A stretch of DNA of 52,113 bases from JAAXKN01 sp050258815 (GTDB lineage: Bacteria > Bacteroidota > Ignavibacteria > Ignavibacteriales > SURF-24): assembly GCA_050258815.1 (NCBI GenBank), contig JBLMZM010000157.1, positions 1 to 52,113 of the forward strand, read 5' to 3'. The position numbers were made by a program, and so were the translations under genes. Below, in pieces: positions 35,438 to 44,592 of this stretch. Numbering within the stretch: the stretch's first letter is position 1; each line of letters starts with the position of its first letter. Below the pieces are notes generated by a model. It made no database searches. It was given only the letters and a program-made list of their open reading frames with translations, and was not told the DNA's origin.

Positions 35438-37162
35438 ATGTCCCTAAAAAAGAAAATTGCTGGTTTGTTTGAAAGTTTTGCCGACCTTTTGGAATTCAAG
35501 GGGGAAAATCCATTTAAGATAAATGCATTCCGCAACGGAGCCGCTGTTATCAATGGACTTGAAGGAAGCCTCGAGGAAATGATAAGCGATGGAAGCATTA
35601 AGGATGTAAAAGGCATCGGCAAGGGATTGCTTGCTATTATCCATGAATATAATGAAAAAGGGTATTCTTCGGAATTTGAAAAACTCGTAGCTGAAGTTCC
35701 TGCCGGGATTATGGACTTTCTGATGATTCGTGGTCTTGGTGCAAAAAAAATAAAAAATTTATACGAGAGTCTTGGCGTAAGCTCAGTTGAAGAACTGGAG
35801 TCGGCCTGCAAAGACAATAGAGTTGCTGCATTAAAGGGCTTTGGCAGGAAAACCCAGGACATGATTCTGGGAGAAATAGAAAGAATAAAATCAGTTCAAA
35901 AGCTCACTTTAATGGATGATGCTGAGAAAAAAGTGAGGCTCATCCTTACTGCGTTGAGCACATTTGAATCTGTGAAGAAAATTGAAGTTTCCGGCGAATA
36001 CAGAAGGGCCTGTGAAATAATATCAAAGTTGGAATTCGTAGTGCTCATAACAGATTTTGACAATTTTAATAAAGAACTTGTCAGCAATTTTGCATTCGAA
36101 GACGTGGTTGTCAGCGATTATCAGGGAAATGACTGGCCGACAGGAAAGAACTCGGTCATGATGAAAGCTTTCGTAATTGAACAGGAATTTATTGTTCCTG
36201 TGTATTTCATAAGCACTTTGACCTTAAAAGATTATGAGACATTACTTTTTTTCAGTACAGGTTCGCCTGAATTTATAAAAGCCTGCGGTGCGGAGAATAC
36301 TCAATTTGATGAAGAAAGTGAGCCTGAAATTTTCAATAAGCTCAATAGTCCCTATGTTATTCCGGAAATGAGAGAAAAGGAATATTATTTCTTAAGCGAC
36401 CCTCTCAAAAAGAACTCTGAACTGGAGAGAGGGAAATTTCATGGCTTTCTGCATTTCCATACTATCTTTTCTGATGGGAAAAATACACTTGCTGAAATGG
36501 CAGTTGCGGCAAGGGAAGCGGGATTTGAGTATATGGCCGTCTGCGACCATAGCAAGGCTGCGTTTTATGCAAATGGCATGACTGAAGAGCGGGTTCTCCA
36601 GCAAAAAAGTGAAGTAGCCGGGATTAACGAAAAACTCTTAATCCCTGTGTTCCAGGGTGTGGAAAGTGACATTCTTAAAGACGGTGAACTCGATTTCAGA
36701 GATGATTTTCTTAAAAATTTTGATTTTGTGGTTGCTTCAGTTCACAGCCGGTTTAAGATGACCGAAGAAGAGATGACAAACCGCATTATCAGGGCTGTTG
36801 AAAACCCCAACACGGATCTCCTTGGTCATCCAACCGGCAGATTATTGCTTGCAAGGGCTCCGTATCAGCTGAATATTAAAAAGGTAATTGATGCTTGTGC
36901 TGCCAATAAGGTGGCAATTGAAATAAATGCAAGCCCAAACAGACTGGATCTGGACTGGAGGGTTATATATTATGCCCGCGAAAAAGGCTGCCTGTTCTCA
37001 ATAAATCCTGACGCCCATACAAAAGATAGTATTGACGAAATTAATTATGGGATCAGGATTGCACGTAAAGGAGGAATTCAGCCTGAAGAAGTGATAAACT
37101 GTATGGATTTGAAGTCTTTTAAAGAATTCCTGAACAGGAAAGCTGGAAGAAATATAATTTAG
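35438..37162 (+). CDS. PolX-family protein: degenerate polymerase X domain with intact PHP nuclease
   Basis: The 574-residue protein has the PolX order: N-terminal 8-kDa/HhH region (ADLLEFKGENPFKINAFRNG; VKGIGKGLLAII; IRGLGAKKIKNLY; LKGFGRKTQDMI), palm/thumb, then a PHP domain. In the palm, the usual S-x-x-R-R...D-x-D is present only as SGEYRRACEIISKLEF (185-200), with Lys197 and Glu199 at the catalytic aspartate positions, and the third Asp region is VPVYF instead of VDxR. So DNA synthesis is not expected. The PHP metal residues are kept: HFHTIFSDG, CDHSKAAFYANG, GVESDIL, SVHSRF, LLGHPTGRLL, NPDAHT. The likely activity is 3'-5' exonuclease or phosphoesterase in DNA repair; that is inference from the family. 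Confidence 0.9.
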   Translation: MSLKKKIAGLFESFADLLEFKGENPFKINAFRNGAAVINGLEGSLEEMISDGSIKDVKGIGKGLLAIIHEYNEKGYSSEFEKLVAEVPAGIMDFLMIRGLGAKKIKNLYESLGVSSVEELESACKDNRVAALKGFGRKTQDMILGEIERIKSVQKLTLMDDAEKKVRLILTALSTFESVKKIEVSGEYRRACEIISKLEFVVLITDFDNFNKELVSNFAFEDVVVSDYQGNDWPTGKNSVMMKAFVIEQEFIVPVYFISTLTLKDYETLLFFSTGSPEFIKACGAENTQFDEESEPEIFNKLNSPYVIPEMREKEYYFLSDPLKKNSELERGKFHGFLHFHTIFSDGKNTLAEMAVAAREAGFEYMAVCDHSKAAFYANGMTEERVLQQKSEVAGINEKLLIPVFQGVESDILKDGELDFRDDFLKNFDFVVASVHSRFKMTEEEMTNRIIRAVENPNTDLLGHPTGRLLLARAPYQLNIKKVIDACAANKVAIEINASPNRLDLDWRVIYYAREKGCLFSINPDAHTKDSIDEINYGIRIARKGGIQPEEVINCMDLKSFKEFLNRKAGRNII

Positions 37163-37284
37163 ACCCCGATAAATACAAAACTGATACGTGCAACTTGACT
37201 CTAAACAGGTTAAAAATTATGTTGCATGAAACATTAATAATTGCATATAGTTACTGCAAATCTTATAATAACTGAGGAATATAG

Positions 37285-37815
37285 ATGGTGACAACAGACT
37301 TATCTCAATATATCAGGAGTATTCCTGATTTTCCAAAAAAGGGAATAGTTTTCAAGGATATTACGACTTTATGGAAGGATAGTGAAGGCTTTAAGGCCGC
37401 ATTTAACGATTTGTATGGTTTTATAAAGGGGACACACATCGATAAAGTTGTAGGAGTTGAATCGAGGGGATTTGTATTCGGTGCTATGCTTGCCGACAGA
37501 CTGGATGCCGGATTCGTACCAATCAGAAAACCTGGCAAATTGCCGTCTGAAACAGTTAAGGAAACATATGTACTTGAATATGGCGTGGACTCCATTGAGA
37601 TACATGCTGATGCAATCAAAAAGGGAGATAAAGTCTTAATCCATGATGATCTGCTTGCAACCGGCGGTACGATGGAAGCAGCATGCAGGCTGATAGAAAA
37701 ACTTGGCGGGGAGATTGTCCAGGTATCCTTTCTTATAGAACTGGCATTCCTTAAGGGAAGGGAAAAGCTGACAAAGTATGACGTACGCTCACTCATAGTA
37801 TATAATCAGGAATAA
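37285..37815 (+). CDS. apt: adenine phosphoribosyltransferase
   Basis: The 176-residue enzyme makes AMP from adenine and PRPP in purine salvage. It shows the type I PRTase layout: IPDFPKKGIVFKDITTLW at the start, GVESRGFVFGAMLADRL, and the PRPP-binding loop VLIHDDLLATGGTMEAA. Length and motifs are normal. It stands alone with 122 bases upstream and an excellent terminator right after the stop codon. Confidence 0.97.
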   Translation: MVTTDLSQYIRSIPDFPKKGIVFKDITTLWKDSEGFKAAFNDLYGFIKGTHIDKVVGVESRGFVFGAMLADRLDAGFVPIRKPGKLPSETVKETYVLEYGVDSIEIHADAIKKGDKVLIHDDLLATGGTMEAACRLIEKLGGEIVQVSFLIELAFLKGREKLTKYDVRSLIVYNQE

Positions 37816-37821
37816 AAAAAA

Positions 37822-37847
37822 GGCCTTCTTGCAGAAGGCCCTTTTTA
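37822..37847. terminator. bidirectional intrinsic terminator
   Basis: GGCCTTCT (37822-37829) pairs with AGAAGGCC (37833-37840) around a three-base loop. A run of A precedes and CTTTTTA follows, so it terminates apt on the plus strand and nagB on the minus strand. Confidence 0.93.
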
Positions 37848-37865
37848 TAACGAGGAGAAACATTT

Positions 37866-38678
37866 CTAATCTAAAAGAGCCGCAGGGTCCAGATTAGATG
37901 CTTCAATATCTTTAAAGTAGTTTACCGTTCCAACCTTTAATTCTGCCGTAGAAGAATCATCACATACGATCATGCCCTTTGGATGTAACTGCAGTGCACT
38001 AACCGTCCACATATGGTTTACGCCTTCTTCTACTACTTTGGCAAGAGCTCTTGCCTTATTATGGCCGCTGATAAGGATCATAACTTCGTGTGCGTCTAAA
38101 ACTGTCTTTACACCGACTGTAAGAGCTGTTTTAGGCACTTTATTTATGTCATTGTCAAAAAACCTGGAGTTAGCGATCATCGTATCCATGGTCAGTGTTT
38201 TGATTCGTGTTAGAGAGCCCAGTGAAGAGCCGGGTTCGTTAAATGCAATGTGCCCGTCAGGACCGATACCGCCGACGAAAAGGTTAATTCCCCCGAATTC
38301 TTTAATCCTTTTTTCGTAGTTTTCACACTCTTCCTGCAAGTCCACAGCATTTCCATTCAAAATATTAACGTTTTCTTTTTTTATATCGATATGTCTGAAA
38401 AAATTATTCCACATAAAAGAATGATAACTTTCAGGATGATCTTCAGGTATTCCAACATACTCATCCATATTAAAAGTAACCACATTTTTAAAGGATATTA
38501 TCCCTTTTTTGTAAAGTGCAATCAATTCTTTGTACATCCCGATGGGTGAAGACCCGGTTGGCAGACCTAGTATAAAAGGTTTCTGCTCTGTTGGCTTGAA
38601 ATCCAGGATAGTCCTGGCAACATAATTTGCGGCCCACTTGGACACCTTTTCATAATTACTTTGAATTATTAGTCTCAT
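37866..38678 (-). CDS. nagB: glucosamine-6-phosphate deaminase
   Basis: The 270-residue enzyme converts glucosamine-6-phosphate to fructose-6-phosphate and ammonia. Family marks are LGLPTGSSPIGMYKELI, the catalytic stretch FNMDEYVGIPEDHPESYHSF, and NLFVGGIGPDGHIAFNEPG with the ring-opening histidine. Length matches the bacterial NagB hexamer type. With nagA at 43394-44572 it completes GlcNAc-6-phosphate use, although the two genes are 5 kb apart and on opposite strands. It shares the terminator at 37822-37847 with apt. Amino sugars from wall recycling or from chitin-like polymers are both possible sources. Confidence 0.96.
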   Translation of the reverse strand: MRLIIQSNYEKVSKWAANYVARTILDFKPTEQKPFILGLPTGSSPIGMYKELIALYKKGIISFKNVVTFNMDEYVGIPEDHPESYHSFMWNNFFRHIDIKKENVNILNGNAVDLQEECENYEKRIKEFGGINLFVGGIGPDGHIAFNEPGSSLGSLTRIKTLTMDTMIANSRFFDNDINKVPKTALTVGVKTVLDAHEVMILISGHNKARALAKVVEEGVNHMWTVSALQLHPKGMIVCDDSSTAELKVGTVNYFKDIEASNLDPAALLD

Positions 38679-38762
38679 CTTAAACCCCGCTTATTTTAAA
38701 TTTGTACTTTAAATTACAATTGTTGCTAAAAAGTTTAAAGTAAAAAACATTAAAAATTATTA

Positions 38763-40391
38763 CTAATCTGTAATAAATTCGCATTCTGACGGAATTTCAG
38801 GCTGTACCAGGAGCACCTCTTCCTTCATCATGCTGACTTTTCCGGGTTCCATTCCTTTCTTTTTTGTAACGTACTTTTTAAGTGTATAAGAAACCGGTGC
38901 CATTTTAGAAGTTTTAGCCTTGCTATGGTAAGCTGCCAGAGAGGCCGCTTTTTTCAAAACAGGCTTTGGAACGGGTTCCTTTGTATTTTCCACTCTTAGG
39001 ACTACATGCGAACCTGGAACGCCGCGGGCATGAAACCAATAGTCATTCTGCTTTGCAAACTTTACTGTCAGCAGATCATTGTTTTTGCTGTCTTTACCGA
39101 CATAAACGTGGTATTTATTCTCAATTATATAATGCTTAAAGTTAAAGTTTTCTTCCCTGTGATAGTTTTCACCCTGGTTTTCTTTGATATGTAAATCGCT
39201 CATTATTTTCCGGTATTCTTCTATTTTATTTGCATTTTCAAATGAAAATTTCTTTTGCTGTAATTCTGAAAGCTGCTTTTTAAGGCTGCTTTGAAGTTTC
39301 TCCAGAACTATTTTACTCTGTCTGTCATTTTTGGCTTTCTCAAAATAACGGTCAATGTTGCCTTTCGCATCCTTTTTGGTATCAAGTATTATGGAAACCA
39401 ACTCATTATTATTATAATAGTTCTCCACTTCAATTTTTTCCATCCCTTTTCTTATAAGGTGTATATTGGCCAGAAGAAGATTGCCACAATCCCTGTAAAA
39501 CTCTTCTTTCGAAGGCTCGTTTAACCTGAATAATACTTCATCGAGCTTTCTGGATACTTTTGCAATCTGCTGATCGAGGTTTTTCGAGACAGTCTTGCGC
39601 ATTTCTACAATGCTCTGTGTCTGATATTTCCTTATCAGGTAGTTATTAAGGGCCTCAGTGTAGCTGTTGAATTCCTGTTCCTCCTGCTGGTCAAATATAT
39701 GAAATGAAGAGGGGGCCATAACAATCTTTCCTGATGAGGAATCAAAGAAGACGGTGATATTTCCATTCTCCACTTCATCAATTACCTCGTTAAGGTGGCG
39801 CAGATATTCTTCCAGTTCATTACTACCCGTACGGAATGAGGTTTCGGAAAGTATTTCCCTGCCTATAAAAGGGAATTCAGCCTTAATTATTCTAAGGTAG
39901 TCCGGCTCAGTAATAATATCGAGATCCGGTCTGTGAAAATAAGGAGAGTAGACATTGCGCTGAAGCTCATCATTTACTCTGTACTTCATTTCATCTGTTG
40001 TCTTTTTGAATGAAGAAACATTCCCATCCTCATCAGCAAGCAGGATATTGGTATCTTTGCCCCTGATAGTAAAGAATATAGAAAACCTGTCAAAATTGAA
40101 CCTTATTATTCTGTCATCCACAGCGATTTCTACTTTACTGATCAGGGAAGGGAGGTATTCCCCAAAAAAATCCGCCGTATTTTTCTTTGCTCTGTGGAAT
40201 TCGCGCCGCTGATTGATATATGGGTCATTTTGCGCAACGGATACTATCAGGTGCCTGGTATCGGTACCATTATAAAATGTCAGTATCAGCTGATCTTTTT
40301 CCTGGGAGAAAGCTTCAATGAGAGAATAATCACATAAGGCTTCGTTCAGTTCAAGGACATACCGGTTGAGATAAAAATAATTCTTATACAT
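38763..40391 (-). CDS. rqcH: NFACT family ribosome quality control factor RqcH
   Basis: The 542-residue protein has the NFACT domain order: NFACT-N (1 to about 200) with the D93-R94 pair in AVDDRIIRFNF that RqcH needs to recruit tRNA-Ala, a helix-hairpin-helix region, a long coiled-coil stretch at about 260-400, and the NFACT-R domain (YHVYVGKDSKNNDLLTV; YWFHARGVPGSHVVLRV). RqcH binds stalled large ribosomal subunits and adds C-terminal alanine tails that mark nascent chains for proteolysis. An older name is fibronectin-binding protein. It is a single gene with 226 bases to the divergent POT transporter. Together with smpB it suggests two rescue routes in this organism. Confidence 0.92.
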   Translation of the reverse strand: MYKNYFYLNRYVLELNEALCDYSLIEAFSQEKDQLILTFYNGTDTRHLIVSVAQNDPYINQRREFHRAKKNTADFFGEYLPSLISKVEIAVDDRIIRFNFDRFSIFFTIRGKDTNILLADEDGNVSSFKKTTDEMKYRVNDELQRNVYSPYFHRPDLDIITEPDYLRIIKAEFPFIGREILSETSFRTGSNELEEYLRHLNEVIDEVENGNITVFFDSSSGKIVMAPSSFHIFDQQEEQEFNSYTEALNNYLIRKYQTQSIVEMRKTVSKNLDQQIAKVSRKLDEVLFRLNEPSKEEFYRDCGNLLLANIHLIRKGMEKIEVENYYNNNELVSIILDTKKDAKGNIDRYFEKAKNDRQSKIVLEKLQSSLKKQLSELQQKKFSFENANKIEEYRKIMSDLHIKENQGENYHREENFNFKHYIIENKYHVYVGKDSKNNDLLTVKFAKQNDYWFHARGVPGSHVVLRVENTKEPVPKPVLKKAASLAAYHSKAKTSKMAPVSYTLKKYVTKKKGMEPGKVSMMKEEVLLVQPEIPSECEFITD

Positions 40392-40470
40392 ACAAAAATA
40401 AATTTACTTCATTATTATAATACTTACAGTGTTTGAATGCAAATATTCTGCAGGATTTGCTTGTTGCATC

Positions 40471-40504
40471 TTCTTGTTATTAAAACCAGCATTTGATATA
40501 TTTG
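40471..40504 (+). promoter_or_regulatory. candidate Bacteroidota-type promoter before the POT transporter
   Basis: TTCTTG (40471-40476) and TATATTTG (40497-40504) match the TTTG and TAnnTTTG elements of the sigma-A promoters of Bacteroidota, with a 20-base gap, one more than the consensus. The transporter start lies about 113 bases downstream. This is a pattern match by eye only. Confidence 0.4.
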
Positions 40505-40617
40505 CACGACAATTGAAATTTAATGAAATCGATGTACTTATGCTCTTGTCTGCCTGATTATATTTATAGGAACTATATACCTCACAAATTAAAAGCAATT
40601 AAAATTGAGGAGTCATT

Positions 40618-41886
40618 TTGAGTATCCAAACCAGTCTTCAAAGGATTAAAGCAGGTTTTCTGCCCTCATTCTGGGTCGCAAATGTGATGGAGTTATTCGA
40701 AAGGATAGCTTATTATGGACAGGCAACAATTCTAAGTATCTTTTTAAGAAACCATCTGAAATTCAACGAAATTGATACCGGAAGGTTATCCTCCATATTC
40801 GGGGGGCTTATTTATTTCCTGCCGATCTTTGCCGGAGCTCTTGCTGATAAATTTGGGTTTAAGAAGGCTTTCTCATTTGCATTCCTGGTGCTTGCCCTGG
40901 GATATTTCATGATAGGGGCAACGGGAATGGCTGCATTTTCCGGACTTTTTGATTCAGCCAACCTTTTCTGGATATTAATTGTTATATTAATATTTACGGC
41001 AATCGGAGGATCATTTATAAAGCCAAGTGTTTTAGGAACTGTAGCTCTTACCTCATCTCCTGAAACAAAATCAATCGGTTATGCCATCTATTACTGGCTG
41101 GTCAATATCGGTGGAGCATTAGGTCCCTTGTTTGCTTATCTTGTACGTGATCATATTGGAATCCAATATGTATATGTGGTTTCCTCAGCCTGTTGTGCAC
41201 TTATGCTCATCAGTACTATATTGTTTTACAAAGAACCCACCGGCGAGGCCGCTGGAAAGGTAAGCATCATTCAGGTAATCAAGAACCTGACGCTGGTGGT
41301 GAAAAATGCTAAATTCATGATATTTTTACTGATATTTTCGCTCTACTGGCTGATGTTCTGGCAAATATATATTATTATTCCTTTTTATGTTACTGATTAC
41401 ATTGCAAAAGATGCTCCATTTGAACTGATTTCTTCTGTTGGAGCGTGGGGGATTATCCTTTTCCAGCTGCTAGTAAATTTTCTTACAAAGAAACTTGCTC
41501 CAATTAATGCAATTGTAATAGGTTTTTCTGTTTCAACAGTTTGCTGGCTTCTGATAATGCTAAACCCAAGTATTCCGCTCATAATTGCGGGCCTTGTGAT
41601 TTTCTCAATGGGAGAAATGACGCAAGCCCCAAGGTATTATGAGTATATAGCTGATTTAGCCCCGAAAGGTCAGGCCGCATTATTTCAGGGGTATGCCTTT
41701 TTGCCAATTGCTATTGGCTGGTTTTTCGGTGGTAATCTTGGAGGATGGCTGTATAAAATATTTGCAACTGATACGAATCAGCCCAAAATGATCTTTCTTG
41801 TCCTTTTTGGAATAGGAGTCCTGGCCACTGTCCTGATGCTTATTTATAATCTTGTCATTAAAAAAATTGCAAAAACAGCGGCTTAA
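40618..41886 (+). CDS. POT/PTR-family proton-dependent peptide transporter
   Basis: The 422-residue membrane protein begins with the family signature ELFERIAYYGQ (ExxER-type motif in the first helix), which in POT transporters couples protons to di- and tripeptide uptake. Twelve hydrophobic segments follow, with FTAIGGSFIKPSVLGT and the C-terminal FQGYAFLPIAIGWFFGG. It is shorter than many bacterial POTs (around 480-500), lacking the two extra helices. The start is TTG at 40618, chosen because TGAGGAG (40606-40612) precedes it at proper distance and the signature helix begins soon after. Substrate could also be other small compounds. It is followed by the PASTA gene. Confidence 0.82.
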   Translation: MSIQTSLQRIKAGFLPSFWVANVMELFERIAYYGQATILSIFLRNHLKFNEIDTGRLSSIFGGLIYFLPIFAGALADKFGFKKAFSFAFLVLALGYFMIGATGMAAFSGLFDSANLFWILIVILIFTAIGGSFIKPSVLGTVALTSSPETKSIGYAIYYWLVNIGGALGPLFAYLVRDHIGIQYVYVVSSACCALMLISTILFYKEPTGEAAGKVSIIQVIKNLTLVVKNAKFMIFLLIFSLYWLMFWQIYIIIPFYVTDYIAKDAPFELISSVGAWGIILFQLLVNFLTKKLAPINAIVIGFSVSTVCWLLIMLNPSIPLIIAGLVIFSMGEMTQAPRYYEYIADLAPKGQAALFQGYAFLPIAIGWFFGGNLGGWLYKIFATDTNQPKMIFLVLFGIGVLATVLMLIYNLVIKKIAKTAA

Positions 41887-41955
41887 TTGCATAAGAAGGG
41901 CAAATGCCCGCAGATTATATTGTTAAAAACTCAAGCTTTTTATATTTTTATAATA

Positions 41956-42714
41956 ATGAAAAATATTTTTGATAATTCTCTGGTTAAAAAAATACTGATT
42001 ATTATTGGCTGCCTTGCGCTTCTGATAATTCTGTTTAATTATATTATTATGCCCTGGTATGTTTCGGCAAGCGAGGTTAAGGTTCCTCAGGTTGTTGGTA
42101 TGTCCGAACAGGAAGCTGAAAAGCTGATTTCAGATGCAGATCTTGAACCTGTAAAAGGGGGAGAAAGATTTAATGAAAAATATCCCAAGGGGAGTATAAT
42201 ATTTCAAAAACCTGCGGCAGGTTCCACGGTAAAGGAAGGCCGCCGGGTATTTCTTTTCATCAGCAGCGGTATCCCTTTGGTAAAGGTTCCGTCATTGAAA
42301 GGTAAATACTTAAGGGATGCCAAGATGACTCTTGACAGGATGGAATTGGCTTTGGGCGACACGACTAAAGCAGAATCCCAATCTCCTGCGAATGTGATTA
42401 TTGATCAGCAGTATTATGAAGGTACCCAGGTACAGAAGGGTACAAAGATAAATGTTACTATCAGTGCCGGTCAGAATGTGGGGGTTAAAATCCCTGATCT
42501 TCTGGGGAAATCACTTACAGACGCGGAAGCATTGCTCAAAAGCCTCAATTTGAATGTAGGAAAGGTGAATTACCAGCCTTCATTTTCATTATTACCAAAT
42601 ACAGTAATAGATCAGTATCCCAGTAAAGATAACCTGGTTCAGGAGGGCGCAAGCATAGATTTATTTGTTACAAAAAATGTTGCAACTCCAAATGAAGTAG
42701 GAGGTGAAAAATGA
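41956..42714 (+). CDS. membrane-anchored PASTA-repeat protein
   Basis: I choose the ATG at 41956; the open frame runs up to 41887 but upstream residues have no plausible role. The 252-residue protein has one membrane segment (about 12-32) and then three PASTA repeats outside: VKVPQVVGMSEQEAEKLI, VKVPSLKGKYLRDAKMTL and VKIPDLLGKSLTDAEALL. PASTA domains bind peptidoglycan stem peptides or beta-lactams in Ser/Thr kinases and penicillin-binding proteins, but neither a kinase nor a transpeptidase domain is fused here. The gene overlaps rpe by four bases (ATGA), with a strong GGAGGTG inside its 3' end. A cell-wall sensing or scaffolding role is inferred. Confidence 0.85.
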   Translation: MKNIFDNSLVKKILIIIGCLALLIILFNYIIMPWYVSASEVKVPQVVGMSEQEAEKLISDADLEPVKGGERFNEKYPKGSIIFQKPAAGSTVKEGRRVFLFISSGIPLVKVPSLKGKYLRDAKMTLDRMELALGDTTKAESQSPANVIIDQQYYEGTQVQKGTKINVTISAGQNVGVKIPDLLGKSLTDAEALLKSLNLNVGKVNYQPSFSLLPNTVIDQYPSKDNLVQEGASIDLFVTKNVATPNEVGGEK

Positions 42715-43376
42715 AACTGATTGCTCCATCTATTCTTTCAGCAGATTTTGCAAATCTCGCTCAGCAGATAAGGTATGTAGAGATTGGAGGTGCAGACTGG
42801 CTGCACTGTGATATAATGGACGGGCATTTCGTCCCGAATCTTACTTTCGGACCAATAGTGGTAAAAGCTGCCAGATCCGCCTCAAAATTGCCTCTGGATG
42901 TTCATCTGATGGTTGAAAATCCTGATGCATATCTGGAACAATTTGCAAGCAGCGGGGCTGGTATTCTCACGGTCCATCTGGAATCAGTGATTCATTTGAA
43001 CAGGACTATTCAGCAGATAAAGCAGCTGGGTGTAAAAGCCGGAGTTGCAATTAACCCGTCAACACCAGTGGCATTGCTAAAGGATATTGCTGAATATGTT
43101 GACATGGTGCTGATTATGTCGGTCAATCCGGGTTTTGGCGGCCAGGAATTCCTTCCTTCATCATTGCGAAAAATCAGGGAAACGGTACGTTTGAAGGAAG
43201 AGAGCGGAGCAAATTTCTTAATACAGGCCGATGGTGGAATTGGGACAGACAATATAAGAGAGATAGCTGATGCGGGATGCGATGTATTCGTTATTGGTTC
43301 ATCTATCTTTAAAAATGAAAATATCTCGGCTGCAACTGCCGAATTGAAAAATATAGCAAACACAACTTTTGTTTAA
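42711..43376 (+). CDS. rpe: ribulose-phosphate 3-epimerase
   Basis: The 221-residue TIM-barrel enzyme interconverts ribulose-5-phosphate and xylulose-5-phosphate in the pentose phosphate pathway. Marks are APSILSADFANL, the metal/acid site CDIMDGHFVPNLTFGP, VHLMVENPD, and the phosphate loop SVNPGFGGQ. All active-site residues are in place. It starts on the overlapping ATGA of the PASTA gene with an AGGAGGT ribosome binding site (about 42699-42705), so it is strongly translated and coupled. nagA begins 17 bases after the stop. Confidence 0.96.
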   Translation: MKLIAPSILSADFANLAQQIRYVEIGGADWLHCDIMDGHFVPNLTFGPIVVKAARSASKLPLDVHLMVENPDAYLEQFASSGAGILTVHLESVIHLNRTIQQIKQLGVKAGVAINPSTPVALLKDIAEYVDMVLIMSVNPGFGGQEFLPSSLRKIRETVRLKEESGANFLIQADGGIGTDNIREIADAGCDVFVIGSSIFKNENISAATAELKNIANTTFV

Positions 43377-43393
43377 TAATTAATGGTTCAAAA

Positions 43394-44572
43394 ATGAGTT
43401 TAGTTTTAGCTGGTGGAAAAATAGTAACCCCTTTCAGAATAATTGAGAAGGGTGCGATTGTAATTGAAAATAACAAAATTTACGAATTAGGTAAAATAAA
43501 TGATGTACATATTCCTGCCAATAGCGAAGTAATTGATGTTAGTGGTAAAGTAGTGTGTCCGGGGTTTGTCGATCTTCTGGTGCATGGAGGATGTGGTTAT
43601 GGTTTTACCGATGGTACATTTGAAGGATATGATAAGATCAGCGACTACTTTTTACGGAATGGTTCAACTACGCTGATGGCGTCTTTGTACGCTAAGCCGG
43701 AAAAGGAACTGCTGGATAATATCAGAAATCTTGCGGATTATATATTCAGCCATCCTGAATCAAATATTAAGGGCATTCACATGGAAGGTCCTTATCTTAA
43801 CAAAGAATTCAAGGGTGCAATGAATGAGGAGTATTTGTGGACTCCAACTGTTGAATCCTGGAAAAAAATGTGGGGTGCTTCAAGAGGTTTGATAAAACTT
43901 ATGACAATTGCTCCGGAATTACCGGGTGCAATTGAGGTCATGAGGGCCGCAGCAAATGACGGGGTATTACTCTCCATAGGTCATTCCATGTCAAACTACG
44001 CTGAAATAGAACTGGCAATTGACAACGGTGCAGCTCACGTAACACATATGTTTAATGCAATGCGCCCTCTTCATCACAGGCAGCCTGGAGTCGCATTGGG
44101 TGCATTACTGAGAGATGAGCTTAAAATCGAATTGATAGCCGATACCTATCACGTGCATCCGGCTGTAATGGAATTTCTGCTGAAGGTGAAAAAGGCCAGC
44201 GGCATAATACTGATTACGGATTCCATAAAACCAGGCGGAATGCACGAAGGTGAGGAATTTGAATTTGCTGATCAGAAAGTGCGCATTAAGGGAGGCAAAG
44301 CTATGCTGGATAACGGTACAATTGCCGGCAGTTCTTTGACACTTAATAAAGCAGTAAAAAACATGATCAACCATGCCGGAGCAAAGATTACTGAAGCTAT
44401 CAGAATGGCTTCTTTAAACGGAGCTAAAGTGCTGAATATGGAAAACCATAAAGGTATTCTGGCAGCCGGAAAAGACGCGGACCTGGTAGTCCTTGACGAT
44501 GATTTCGAAGTGGAAATGACCATACTTCAGGGTAAGATCAGTTACCAGAGAACTGAAGCTGATATAAAATAA
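43394..44572 (+). CDS. nagA: N-acetylglucosamine-6-phosphate deacetylase
   Basis: The 392-residue amidohydrolase removes acetate from GlcNAc-6-phosphate to give glucosamine-6-phosphate for NagB. It shows CPGFVDLLVHGGCGYGFTDG, the metal glutamate in IHMEGPYLN, HVTHMFNAMRPLHHRQPG and the catalytic aspartate in ILITDSI. The N- and C-terminal beta-sandwich parts are complete (ends LVVLDDDFEVEMTILQGK). Use of an HGG-type first metal site agrees with NagA variants that bind a single metal. It is the last gene before a clear terminator, in a run POT transporter-PASTA-rpe-nagA. Confidence 0.94.
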   Translation: MSLVLAGGKIVTPFRIIEKGAIVIENNKIYELGKINDVHIPANSEVIDVSGKVVCPGFVDLLVHGGCGYGFTDGTFEGYDKISDYFLRNGSTTLMASLYAKPEKELLDNIRNLADYIFSHPESNIKGIHMEGPYLNKEFKGAMNEEYLWTPTVESWKKMWGASRGLIKLMTIAPELPGAIEVMRAAANDGVLLSIGHSMSNYAEIELAIDNGAAHVTHMFNAMRPLHHRQPGVALGALLRDELKIELIADTYHVHPAVMEFLLKVKKASGIILITDSIKPGGMHEGEEFEFADQKVRIKGGKAMLDNGTIAGSSLTLNKAVKNMINHAGAKITEAIRMASLNGAKVLNMENHKGILAAGKDADLVVLDDDFEVEMTILQGKISYQRTEADIK

Positions 44573-44592
44573 TATATTAGAAATAGCTTTTG

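Noticed and set aside
37305..37796. 163-residue minus-strand open frame opposite apt
   Set aside because: apt is complete and conserved; the reverse frame is a codon-bias shadow.
41887..41955. Upstream extension of the PASTA gene to 41887
   Set aside because: The extension starts at a TTG directly after the transporter stop, lacks a ribosome binding site and adds no recognisable sequence; the ATG at 41956 gives a normal membrane anchor.
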